Positions 1-7,257 of a stretch of DNA of 9,518 bases are shown piece by piece. Made by a program: the position numbers and the translations under genes. Within the stretch, counting starts at the first letter, position 1, and each line of letters opens with the position of its first letter. Under the pieces are notes generated by a model that saw only the letters and a list, made by a program, of their open reading frames with translations, searched no databases and had not been told where the DNA came from. Origin of the DNA: Clostridia bacterium (GTDB lineage: Bacteria > Bacillota > Clostridia > Oscillospirales > CAG-272); contig JAFQUL010000057.1 in assembly GCA_017408535.1 (NCBI GenBank), positions 1 to 9,518 on the forward strand. The letters run 5' to 3'.

Positions 1-1
1 T

Positions 2-118
2 CTGACTTGGGAATGGGCATTTGATGGCAATGATAAGGCTGATACATATCTTGGCAACGAAGCTACTCTTCAGTCTTTGGCTTACGATTTGTCTATCACC
101 GTAACCCAGATCGACTAA
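2..118 (+). CDS. C-terminal end of a TasA/camelysin-like SipW-dependent fibre subunit (5' end outside window)
   Basis: Only the last 38 codons and the TAA stop are present; the gene enters from the left edge in frame 2. The visible tail begins LTWEWAFDGN, continues through DTYLGNEA and ends in a beta-strand-like segment (YDLSITVTQID). This W-x-W-x-F-x-G ... D-T-x-LGN-x-A pattern is typical of the end of TasA/camelysin-like secreted subunits of Clostridia. It recurs in the next gene (DWCWPFEGG ... DTSLGNLA), so the two appear to be paralogous domains. As the gene upstream of the anchor and sipW, it is a good candidate for the major fibre subunit. A strong hairpin follows 31 nt after the stop. 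The signal peptide and full length cannot be seen, so the assignment rests on the C-terminal motif and the neighbourhood. Confidence 0.72.
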   Translation: MTWEWAFDGNDKADTYLGNEATLQSLAYDLSITVTQID

Positions 119-148
119 TAACAACTTAGTCTAACAAAAAAGCAAACA

Positions 149-190
149 TACCGTCCGCGCCCACGTGGCGGGGCGCGGACGGTCAATTTC
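149..190 (+). terminator. Strong GC hairpin after the fibre-subunit gene (terminator, attenuator or mRNA-stabilising stem)
   Basis: Bases 150-162 pair perfectly with 171-183 (13 bp, nearly all G-C) around an 8-nt loop. The downstream side is only CAATTTC, a poor U-tract, so termination on the + strand is probably partial. On the opposite strand the stem would be followed, after about 10 nt, by a T-run from the A-rich stretch at 135-146. A partial terminator or 3' stabiliser here would let the upstream subunit be made in excess over the anchor, SipW and adhesin. Confidence 0.6.
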
Positions 191-285
191 AACACTTTTC
201 CGACTGTACGGTATCCGCGCCGCCGGAAAAAGGCTGAACTTGACTGTGAAACCGTAAAACATAACGAAAGGGAAGGAGCAGACAA

Positions 286-1323
286 ATGAAAAAGAATTCT
301 ATCGGCAGGCTTATATGGTTGTCTGCTCTGATACTGTTTATTGCCTCTGCCGCTACTACCGTAGCATTGGCATCAAGGCTTGGACCCTATATGCCGGACG
401 ATTCCGGAGCTATCGTTATTAATGAGAACCCGGTGTCTCTGCCGGCTGACGGCACTACCGGTAACGAGGCCACCGCTCCCATAGTGACAGATACCGGTGT
501 CAAAGAAGATACTGCGGCATCAGAGCCTGTCGATACCACAGCGGCAGGGCCGGCTGAAAGCACCGCGGCTGATACTGTTAACAGCGGTTCCACCCCGTCT
601 GACAGCTCAGACTGGGGCACAGCCGATCTTACTCCGGGACATACCCCGAAGCCCGGCATTGAGGCAAGCGACGACCTGGTGGTATGGGAGACTATGACCG
701 AGGTCGAGATATTCAAGGTATCCTATGAAAACGGCGAGGGTGTGGTTACCGTACTTAGCGATAACGGTGATAAGGTCCTTGCCCCCGGTACTGAAAATTC
801 ATACACCTTTAAGCTTAAAAACACCGGTAATACCGCACTTGATTATACTCTTCAGGTAGAGGCCTTCTTTACCCCGGTATACCAGCCGATTCCTGTAACC
901 GGCCGTATCAGCCGATACGACGGTAAGTGGGTAGTAGGAGATAAGGATACTTTTGTAGCCGTCAATATTCTTGACGGTGCCTCAGATACTGCTACTCTCG
1001 GTGCGGGGAAATATAACTATTATACTCTTGATTGGTGTTGGCCCTTTGAGGGTGGCAACGTTATTTACGATAATATAGATACCTCTCTCGGTAATCTTGC
1101 CGTGACTGAGGATATAACCTTTACTATCGTGCTCAAGATCGTGGCAGAGGTAAGCGAGGACCCGGAAAATAACAGCGGTATTCTTCCTCCTCAGACCGGC
1201 GACAAGGTTGATCTTTTCCTTGTAGGCGGTGTGGCTCTGGTGTCATTTATCGTAATGCTTGCGGCACTTCTTGTCCGCCGTGATAAAAAGGGATACACTC
1301 CCGCGGAGGCAAGACAAAATTGA
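286..1323 (+). CDS. Wall-anchored TasA-like protein with a PPQTG sortase signal
   Basis: This 345-aa protein probably fixes the fibre to the cell wall. Residues 1-30 are a basic then hydrophobic export signal (cleavage perhaps near VALA at 27-30). Residues ~31-135 are a low-complexity linker rich in Thr, Ala, Ser, Pro and Asp. Residues ~136-292 form a beta-rich domain containing APGTENSYTFKLKNTGN and the DWCWPFEGG ... DTSLGNLA motif seen at the end of the upstream subunit. The C-terminus has PPQTG at 301-305, a hydrophobic stretch (~310-330) and RRDKK at 331-335, the layout of a sortase substrate with P in place of the usual first L. The ATG is set by AGGAG at 274-278, 7 nt upstream. The stop overlaps the sipW start by 4 nt. 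No sortase gene is in the window, so the enzyme must lie elsewhere. Anchoring is well supported; the fibre-base role is inferred. Confidence 0.85.
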   Translation: MKKNSIGRLIWLSALILFIASAATTVALASRLGPYMPDDSGAIVINENPVSLPADGTTGNEATAPIVTDTGVKEDTAASEPVDTTAAGPAESTAADTVNSGSTPSDSSDWGTADLTPGHTPKPGIEASDDLVVWETMTEVEIFKVSYENGEGVVTVLSDNGDKVLAPGTENSYTFKLKNTGNTALDYTLQVEAFFTPVYQPIPVTGRISRYDGKWVVGDKDTFVAVNILDGASDTATLGAGKYNYYTLDWCWPFEGGNVIYDNIDTSLGNLAVTEDITFTIVLKIVAEVSEDPENNSGILPPQTGDKVDLFLVGGVALVSFIVMLAALLVRRDKKGYTPAEARQN

Positions 1324-1892
1324 CCGCGAATAAGCAGAAAAAAGGGAAAAGGCTTACCGGCATTATCCGTATTGTGCTTATAGTGATATGCGGTGCTGTC
1401 TTAGGTGTTAACGTATATCTTGCAAATGCGGCGCGGCTGGTCGGCAACGATCTGCCCACCCCCTTCGGATACGGTATGGCGGTGGTGCTGTCCGGCAGTA
1501 TGGAGCCGGCGCTGTCGGTAGACGATATGATTATCGTAAAAAAGACAGAGGATATCTCACTCAGAGATATAGTGGTATACAGCGACGGCAGAAGCCTGGT
1601 GGTACACAGAGTGGTGAAGCTTGAGGGTGACACCGTAACCACGATGGGGGACGCAAACGGAATTGAGGATGCTCCTATCTCCCGCAGTTTAATAAAGGGC
1701 AGGGTAGTGCTTACCGTGCCGTATATAGGAAAGCTGATAAACGTAATCAAGTCTCCCCTGGGCACGGCACTGATAATTGCGGCGGCGATCCTTCTCGTAG
1801 AGCTGCCCCGTATCCTTGAAAAAAAGAAGGATGAAAAGGAAAAGCAGGCTATTATCGACGAGATAAAAAAGCTGAGAGATGAAATAAAGTAA
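1320..1892 (+). CDS. sipW: Signal peptidase I, SipW type (family S26B)
   Basis: This 190-aa membrane peptidase removes signal peptides from TasA/camelysin-like subunits. An N-terminal membrane helix (~14-34) is followed by VVLSGSMEP with nucleophile Ser60, then VVHRVV with His96. Histidine in place of the usual bacterial lysine marks the ER/SipW branch, which uses a Ser-His pair. MGDANGIED (109-117) supplies the conserved acidic region. A second hydrophobic segment lies at ~145-162, and the last ~25 residues are a highly charged, coiled-coil-like tail. The length equals that of Bacillus subtilis SipW as I recall it. The start is TTG at 1320, sharing TTGA with the stop of the preceding gene; GGAGG at 1305-1309 sits 10 nt upstream. 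The next upstream in-frame context gives no better start. Likely substrates are the neighbouring proteins at 1913 and 7257, and the partial subunit at the left edge. Confidence 0.95.
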   Translation: MTANKQKKGKRLTGIIRIVLIVICGAVLGVNVYLANAARLVGNDLPTPFGYGMAVVLSGSMEPALSVDDMIIVKKTEDISLRDIVVYSDGRSLVVHRVVKLEGDTVTTMGDANGIEDAPISRSLIKGRVVLTVPYIGKLINVIKSPLGTALIIAAAILLVELPRILEKKKDEKEKQAIIDEIKKLRDEIK

Positions 1893-1912
1893 AGAAAAGA
1901 GGTGAAGCGGAA

Positions 1913-2542
1913 ATGGTACTGAGAAAACAGGTCAAAAGAATAAATCTCCCAATGTTTCTTGGGCTTTTTCTGCTTTGTCTCACAATGATAAGCACCTATT
2001 TTACCGGCGGTCTCTACGCGAAGTATTCTACAAGCTCCTCCTCCGGTGACGGTGCAAGGGTCATAACCTTCGGTGAGCTCTCCCTTACCGAAAGAGGTGA
2101 CTTCTATGAAGACGGCAAGCTGATGGTCATTCCCGGCGTTGACCTGAAAAAGCAGGCTACCGTAGCCTTTGGCGGCAGCGAGGCGGCTATTCTTGTGTTT
2201 GCAGAGGTCAGCCTTTCCTCCCATTGGACTACTTCTGACAAAACCGATTATTCCTGCCTTATAGACGGGACGAGTGCTATGAGCTTTTCCGTTGACGGCA
2301 GCTGGACTCCCCTTACCGATTTTTCCGACGGCAGCTGTGTATACTACAAGTCACTTGAGCCCGGTAAGGACTTTTCCTCTGATATTATCGGCAATGACGG
2401 CGTCTTTACCGTCAGCGAATCTATAACCAAGAAACAAATATCGGCTATAAGCGGCGTTACCGTCGGCTTCAGAGCGTGGGCAGTGCAGGCAAACGGCTTT
2501 GACTCACCTGAGGCGGCGTGGGCGTCACTTAAGACGAAATAA
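1913..2542 (+). CDS. SipW-dependent secreted protein, camelysin/TasA-like minor subunit
   Basis: This 209-aa secreted protein begins with a basic stretch (RKQVKR), a hydrophobic helix at ~13-31, and the sequence GGLYAKYSTSSSSGDGARV. That LYA-(K/R)-Y-x-(T/S)-rich junction is characteristic of SipW-cognate signal peptides; cleavage is predicted after Ala36. The mature part (~170 aa) is beta-rich with short Ser/Thr/Gly turns (VAFGGSEAAILVFAEVSLSS, VTVGFRAWAVQA), consistent with a TasA-like jelly-roll, but no named family is certain. The ATG is supported by AGAGGTGA at 1898-1905, 7 nt upstream. The gene lies 20 nt after sipW and 17 nt before the adhesin gene, so it belongs to the same transcript. 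There is no wall anchor or C-terminal membrane helix. Probable role: minor fibre subunit or adaptor. Confidence 0.8.
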   Translation: MVLRKQVKRINLPMFLGLFLLCLTMISTYFTGGLYAKYSTSSSSGDGARVITFGELSLTERGDFYEDGKLMVIPGVDLKKQATVAFGGSEAAILVFAEVSLSSHWTTSDKTDYSCLIDGTSAMSFSVDGSWTPLTDFSDGSCVYYKSLEPGKDFSSDIIGNDGVFTVSESITKKQISAISGVTVGFRAWAVQANGFDSPEAAWASLKTK

Positions 2543-2559
2543 TGGCAGGAGGGAAAAGT

Positions 2560-5500
2560 ATGATCAAAAAAAGCATATCCTTCATTCTTTGTTTATCCTT
2601 CCTGTTATCGCTTGTAACAGTGTATACTCCCGTGGCTTACGCAGTTGACGGGGGACTTGATATTTATTCCGAGGACGGCAGACGTGTAGACTCGGTTGAA
2701 CTTGAATATAACGAGAAGGTCTCTCTCACTGCCGCATCAGAGTCCTTTGCTCTTACCCGGTGCCGTTGGCAGATACTGTACGGCGGCAGACGCGGTATAT
2801 GGGTAGATATCTACGATATGGATTCTCCATCCTGCGAGATATCCCGTGCGGTAGTGGAAAATATGCAGAACGGTGACGGGGTCTCCTATATCCGCTGTAT
2901 GGCTGAATATGACGGCGAGGTATATTACAGCGACGCTGTTGAAGTGACCGTCGGTGAGCCCGACCTTGATCTTGATCCCCCTCACGTTACCTCCTTCGTA
3001 TCTATGCCCGAAATGACGGCAGACGAGGAAGCTGTTCAGGTCAAAAAGCGTTATTATCTTGACAGCCGTGCGGCAGAGGCCGAGTACGTTACCGTAACCA
3101 TCAAGTACCTTGACAGTGCCAGCCTCAGCGGTGATGAGGCTTCGATATACAGCCCCTACGTTGCTACCATAGAAAAGGGCAGCAGCTTCAGTCAGACTGT
3201 AATTTCCCCCACCTTTATCGGCTTTGCTCCTTATTACGACAGCATCCCGGATGACGGGGACGATACTCTGGATGACGATGCATCCTCTATTACCCTGAAC
3301 TACCTCGCGGTAAATGAAAATATAGAGATAAAGGTATATTATAAGCCTATCAAGGTCGACTTTGCCATCAAGTATTTCTTCCAGAATATTAACGATGACC
3401 TTTATACCGAGAACGTTTCCCGCTATCACTCCGGAAAAGAAGAGACCGGAACTATTATTTCCGACACGTACATAATTGAGCATGCGGGAGACACTACCGG
3501 CTTTGAGAAGATGTACCACATTCCCGAAAGCGTTGCCGCAGACGGAAGTACCGTCTTTGAGTGTTACTATGACCGTAAGTATTATCTCATCCAGTTCGAC
3601 CTTAACGGCGGCTACGGTGTAGAGCCTATCTATGCCCGTTACGGCACACCCTTTATCGTGAATAACCCTATTCGCCATGGATATAACTTTACCGGCTGGA
3701 AACTTATTGCCGTTGACACAAACGGAAACGGTAAATGGGATGAAGATCTTCCCGATGGTGTATCAAGCGGTCTCGTATCCACAATACCGTCCTACAATTA
3801 TTATTACCAGGCACAGTGGGAAACCGTGGATACTACGTATACTGTCGTTTATTGGCTTGACGATAACTATATCGGTAGCAGAATCGTATCTGAGAAGTCC
3901 GGAGAATATGTTTCCGGAAGCAATGATTTGGCAACTGCCCAGGTTTGCGGACTTGCCCAACATACTCACAGCGATGCTAACGGCTGTTACGGCAACTGTA
4001 CCTCCACCACACATACGCACTCGGAGGACTGTCTGTCTTGCAGATATGAAGAACATACTCACGGAAATGCCTGCAAGATTGACACCACGTATTTTGTATA
4101 TGAGCGTGCAGACAGCAACGTGCTTGTGGAGGGTGACGGCTCCACAGTAGTAAACGTGTATTATAAGCCGAAGGAATACACACTGCGGTTTTACTATGCG
4201 GCAACCACCGGTACAGGCGTAGACGGTGACAGTGACGGTATAGCCGAAACCTATGACAGTGTGAAAATCATTGGCGGTTCCACCTACTCCTTTGGTGCAT
4301 CCGGTACCAACACTTCCAATGATGCAACCTTACTGAACAACATTTTTGGATCGAACCAGGCAGGAACTGTCACCAAGCTTCCTCAGCTGAATGCAACGGG
4401 AAAGGCGAGGAATTATACCCAGGGAACGCTTGTGTCCGGCGCAACATCTTACCATTATATTGAGTTTACTGCCGGATATGGGGAGGATATATCAGATCTG
4501 TGGCCTTGTTCGGTATTTGAATCCGCAACAAGAACAAGTATCACAAATAATACCAACGGATGGACGGGAGACCAGGCATTTGTAAGTGCGTGGAACGGTG
4601 AACATCATGTTTGGTACTCGCAGTCCCCGCCTGACGGCAGTAGCAACCAAACAATTAAGGGTAAGTACGAGAAGCTGGACAAAATATTGCTGTTTCACCC
4701 GAATTATACAGATGAACCTACAGTTTCTTATCTCTGCTTCTGGGAAAACGGTGCCGGTAATGTGAACTGGAACGTGCCGGAATTGTATGTTTATAGAATC
4801 TGGGTTCCTGTTTTGCCGGGCGAAGTAGATGGAAGCTCTGCAACTACCACAGTTGACGGTCTCCCGATCATGGTTGAGAACGGTATTACCTACAAGCTGA
4901 TCGATTCCTACGATACCTGTGATGACTCGGAGATCAATCAACAGACACAGCCTTCTCTTGAAGGATATATTACATCACATAGAACAGGCGAAGAGATTTC
5001 ACTGACAGCAGAACAGAAGAAAAATTATATCAGGGGATATAACGTGAACTTTTTCTATTCCCGTCAGGAAGATAATCCTTTTGCCATGAAAAACCACGGT
5101 GATTATATCGTTAACATCAAGCCGGACGATAGTGGTAAGGGCGGAGTTCCCTATGGAACGAAGATTTCAACACTGAGTGAGCTTGATGTGCTTCAGGATG
5201 ATTTTAAGCCTGTTTATCCCACTACCCTTGAAGAAAATGCCTATTATTTTGAAGGCTGGTACACTACTGAGCAATGTATCCCGGGAACAAAGATTGATCT
5301 GTCTTCCTTGACTATGCCGGCAAGCGGTTTGATCCTGTACGCAAATTGGATGCCAGAAACTCATACGGCACGGTTCTTTACCACGTACGACGAAATGATC
5401 TCTTACGAGAACGGAACATCGAGTACCATGCATTATTCCGAGTATGTGGAACACGGTACTGTTGTCGGCAGCGTTGAAAACCCCGTGCTCATTGACCAGA

Positions 5501-7257
5501 GTAATATGCAGCTTATATTTGCCGGATGGTTCTATATTGAAAACGGTCAGAAAAAGTCGTTTTCTCCTCTTGATATGCCGATCAACAGGGATATCAACCT
5601 CTTTGCCGACTGGAGCAGCAGTCAGCCGCAGCCGTATAGGATCGACTACCGTCTGCTCACTCAGCGCGACACTGCGGTAGCGGAGCCCAGTACCGGCTTT
5701 GCATACGGCGGATCCACCAGAACCTTTGTCGCAAAGGCGGGTAATCCCTATAATCAGCTTTATCCCGCATACAACAGCGGATATTTCCCCACAGTGGGCT
5801 CGCATTCTATCACTATACAGTACGAGGAGGACAAAAACTCACCTCAGAATAACGTTTATACCTTCTATTACGTACAGGCACAGAATATTGAATATACTAT
5901 CCGCTACGTAAATAAGGAAAACAATACCCTTATCGGTGAAGAGGTAGTCAAGGTAACGGGCGATGCGGTGGTCACCGAGCGCTTCAAGCCCATCGAAAAT
6001 ATGGTTCCCGATGCCTTCTATAAGAGACTCGTCATTTCTGTAAAGCAGGATGAGCATGGAAATTTCGTAGGTACCGAGGACAACGTTATCACCTTCTACT
6101 ATACCCCCAACAAGACCAGTGCCTACTATGCGGTGCACTTTATGCTTGAGAATATCCACGATCCCGGAAACTCAAGTGACGTGGAGGGTAATTATAAGGT
6201 AGACGGTACCGGCGGCTATACCTCCACCGGTACACATCTTGAGGGTATCGGCGACGTAGACAAGAGCGTTTCCATTACTCCTCAGAGCTTCCCCGGATTT
6301 ACTCTCATAAAGGAAGATGCCGCACAGCTGGTAACCGGCGGCAATATCACCGGTGCAACAAAGGTGGATATCAACTCGAACGGAGATTTCCCGATCCCGG
6401 TAGACGCACAGGGAAGTGAGCTGTATCTTTTCTATAAGCGCAACGAGTATAATTATACCGTACACCATTATATCTATAACACCACTGAGCCGGTCTCTCC
6501 CTCCGAAGCACCCGATGAAACAGGTATCGCACCTTACGGCTCGCTGATCGAGGCCTCCGCTAAAAAGGTTAGCGGTTATACCTGTGTTTCCGCAGAGCTG
6601 ACCGATACTATTGAAATAAAGGACAAGCCGGAGCAGAACGTAATAATCTTCTACTATTCTCCTCTTCAGTACGTAGCTGAGTACGTGGCAGTTCCTCCCG
6701 AAGGCGGCTGGCTGTCAAGCACCATTGAGGTAATTGCCGGTAATGACTCTCTTTCCGGCTCTGTACCGACACCGGACAAGTATTACGAGTTCGGCGGTTG
6801 GTTTATCGATGAGGCTTGTACCGTCAGTGCATCAGACTACGGTACCGTTGACGAGGCTACAGGAGGATTTGTTCCCCACAAGGAAAAGCTCAGCGAAACT
6901 GAGAGAAACATCTTTTACGCTAAGTTTAACAGCTGCTCCGGGGACCTTACCGTATCCCGCAGCGGTGCTGAGGATGACGGACAGGTGTTCGTATATGAAA
7001 TAAAGAACGATGCTACCGGCGATACTATATACCTTACCGTAAGCGGCAACGGTAGTGCTACAGTAAAGGATCTTGTGTTCGGCGAGTACACTGTTACACA
7101 GCAGAACGGCTGGTCCTGGAGATACAGCGACACCGCATCTGCGGTTAGCCACAGCAACGTTAACGGTACTACCGTACCCTTTGGTAAAAGCGTATCGAAT
7201 GAAAAGTGGTTAAACGGCAACAGTGCTCCGGCCACTAACGTAAGGGGGAACGGCTGA
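2560..7257 (+). CDS. Giant secreted multidomain adhesin-like protein (InlB B-repeats, MucBP-like repeats, Cna-B-like end)
   Basis: A 1565-aa exported surface protein. I place the start at ATG 2560 rather than 2542, because AGGAGGG at 2547-2553 is 6 nt upstream of 2560 and the resulting N-terminus is a classic Sec signal (MIKKSISFILC..., cleavage AYA|VD after residue 28). In order: an Ig-like domain with paired Cys (~29-135); MucBP/SHIRT-like beta units (~150-340); an InlB-type B-repeat (342-420); a Cys/His-rich insert (463-505); a large non-repeated domain (~538-835); two more InlB-type repeats (847-930, 933-1018); MucBP-like repeats (~1020-1367); an InlB-like GGWF unit (~1390-1450); and a Cna-B/SpaA-like terminal domain (~1461-1523) ending in VTQQNGWSWRY. 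There is no LPXTG motif or C-terminal membrane helix, so retention must depend on partners. The stop shares one base with the next start. Adhesin function is inferred; the ligand is unknown. Confidence 0.88.
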   Translation: MIKKSISFILCLSFLLSLVTVYTPVAYAVDGGLDIYSEDGRRVDSVELEYNEKVSLTAASESFALTRCRWQILYGGRRGIWVDIYDMDSPSCEISRAVVENMQNGDGVSYIRCMAEYDGEVYYSDAVEVTVGEPDLDLDPPHVTSFVSMPEMTADEEAVQVKKRYYLDSRAAEAEYVTVTIKYLDSASLSGDEASIYSPYVATIEKGSSFSQTVISPTFIGFAPYYDSIPDDGDDTLDDDASSITLNYLAVNENIEIKVYYKPIKVDFAIKYFFQNINDDLYTENVSRYHSGKEETGTIISDTYIIEHAGDTTGFEKMYHIPESVAADGSTVFECYYDRKYYLIQFDLNGGYGVEPIYARYGTPFIVNNPIRHGYNFTGWKLIAVDTNGNGKWDEDLPDGVSSGLVSTIPSYNYYYQAQWETVDTTYTVVYWLDDNYIGSRIVSEKSGEYVSGSNDLATAQVCGLAQHTHSDANGCYGNCTSTTHTHSEDCLSCRYEEHTHGNACKIDTTYFVYERADSNVLVEGDGSTVVNVYYKPKEYTLRFYYAATTGTGVDGDSDGIAETYDSVKIIGGSTYSFGASGTNTSNDATLLNNIFGSNQAGTVTKLPQLNATGKARNYTQGTLVSGATSYHYIEFTAGYGEDISDLWPCSVFESATRTSITNNTNGWTGDQAFVSAWNGEHHVWYSQSPPDGSSNQTIKGKYEKLDKILLFHPNYTDEPTVSYLCFWENGAGNVNWNVPELYVYRIWVPVLPGEVDGSSATTTVDGLPIMVENGITYKLIDSYDTCDDSEINQQTQPSLEGYITSHRTGEEISLTAEQKKNYIRGYNVNFFYSRQEDNPFAMKNHGDYIVNIKPDDSGKGGVPYGTKISTLSELDVLQDDFKPVYPTTLEENAYYFEGWYTTEQCIPGTKIDLSSLTMPASGLILYANWMPETHTARFFTTYDEMISYENGTSSTMHYSEYVEHGTVVGSVENPVLIDQSNMQLIFAGWFYIENGQKKSFSPLDMPINRDINLFADWSSSQPQPYRIDYRLLTQRDTAVAEPSTGFAYGGSTRTFVAKAGNPYNQLYPAYNSGYFPTVGSHSITIQYEEDKNSPQNNVYTFYYVQAQNIEYTIRYVNKENNTLIGEEVVKVTGDAVVTERFKPIENMVPDAFYKRLVISVKQDEHGNFVGTEDNVITFYYTPNKTSAYYAVHFMLENIHDPGNSSDVEGNYKVDGTGGYTSTGTHLEGIGDVDKSVSITPQSFPGFTLIKEDAAQLVTGGNITGATKVDINSNGDFPIPVDAQGSELYLFYKRNEYNYTVHHYIYNTTEPVSPSEAPDETGIAPYGSLIEASAKKVSGYTCVSAELTDTIEIKDKPEQNVIIFYYSPLQYVAEYVAVPPEGGWLSSTIEVIAGNDSLSGSVPTPDKYYEFGGWFIDEACTVSASDYGTVDEATGGFVPHKEKLSETERNIFYAKFNSCSGDLTVSRSGAEDDGQVFVYEIKNDATGDTIYLTVSGNGSATVKDLVFGEYTVTQQNGWSWRYSDTASAVSHSNVNGTTVPFGKSVSNEKWLNGNSAPATNVRGNG
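3583..3819 (+). repeat. InlB-type B-repeat 1 within the giant protein
   Basis: Encodes residues 342-420 of the giant protein. It carries the diagnostic order FDLNGG ... YGTPF ... GYNFTGWK ... YQAQWE of the InlB B-repeat (Listeria-Bacteroides repeat). A DxNGNGKWDED loop, calcium-loop-like in its Asp/Asn spacing, is inserted before the last strand. Extended beta folds of this kind act as stalks in other surface proteins. Confidence 0.85.
3946..4074 (+). other. Cys/His-rich insert with three HTH tripeptides in the giant protein
   Basis: Encodes residues 463-505, running from the first Cys codon (3946) to the last (4072). Six cysteines alternate with three His-Thr-His tripeptides in units resembling C-x(n)-HTHS-x(n)-C. 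The regular spacing fits either disulfide-locked loops or a metal site. Similar EEHTH...C units occur in other large Firmicutes surface proteins as I recall, but I know of no firm function. Confidence 0.7.
4171..5064 (+). other. Large non-repetitive central domain of the giant protein (candidate binding module)
   Basis: Encodes residues ~538-835. It is bounded by KEYTLRFYY and YNVNFFYS and is free of the InlB and MucBP signatures seen on both sides. It contains aromatic-rich segments (AGYGEDISDLWP, WENGAGNVNW, YRIWVPVLPG) and an acidic DSYDTCDDSE motif. As the only large unique fold in a protein otherwise made of stalk-like repeats, it is the best candidate for the ligand-binding part. Its codon choice (GGA, ACA, ATT more often) differs from its flanks. 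Confidence 0.55.
5098..5613 (+). repeat. Tandem InlB-type B-repeats 2 and 3 within the giant protein
   Basis: Two adjacent units encode residues 847-930 and 933-1018. Each ends in the hallmark pair of an aromatic-Gly-Trp (FEGWY and FAGWF) followed by a closing strand (LYANW and LFADW). They are diverged from one another at the DNA level, so they are old repeats rather than a recent duplication. Confidence 0.8.
5887..6660 (+). repeat. MucBP-like repeat stretch within the giant protein
   Basis: Three successive beta units encode residues ~1110-1183, ~1188-1294 and ~1297-1367. Each opens with a (Y/V)xI/V-x-Y/H strand (EYTIRYVNKENNTLIGEE, YYAVHFMLENIHD, YNYTVHHYIYNTTE) and closes on an aromatic F/L-YY/YK strand (ITFYYTP, LYLFYKR, IIFYYSP). 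This is the MucBP/SHIRT-like pattern of surface-protein stalks. The units differ too much in sequence to be recent copies. Confidence 0.65.

Noticed and set aside
240..265. Promoter before the anchor gene (TTGACT at 240-245 with CATAAC at 260-265)
   Set aside because: The spacer is only 14 bp and the -10 is poor; read-through from the upstream subunit gene is simpler.
1247..2224. A 325-codon open frame on the minus strand across sipW and the next gene
   Set aside because: It lies antisense to two well-supported genes, has no recognisable domain (Ser/Phe/Ile-rich shadow composition) and no ribosome binding site context.
2542..2559. ATG at 2542 as start of the giant protein
   Set aside because: It would add MAGGKS before the signal peptide, and its own upstream region has no ribosome binding site; AGGAGGG at 2547-2553 serves the ATG at 2560.
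2737..3678. A 313-codon minus-strand open frame inside the giant gene
   Set aside because: Its hydrophobic Val/Ile/Gly-rich translation is what the reverse complement of the giant gene's codons gives; no motif supports it.
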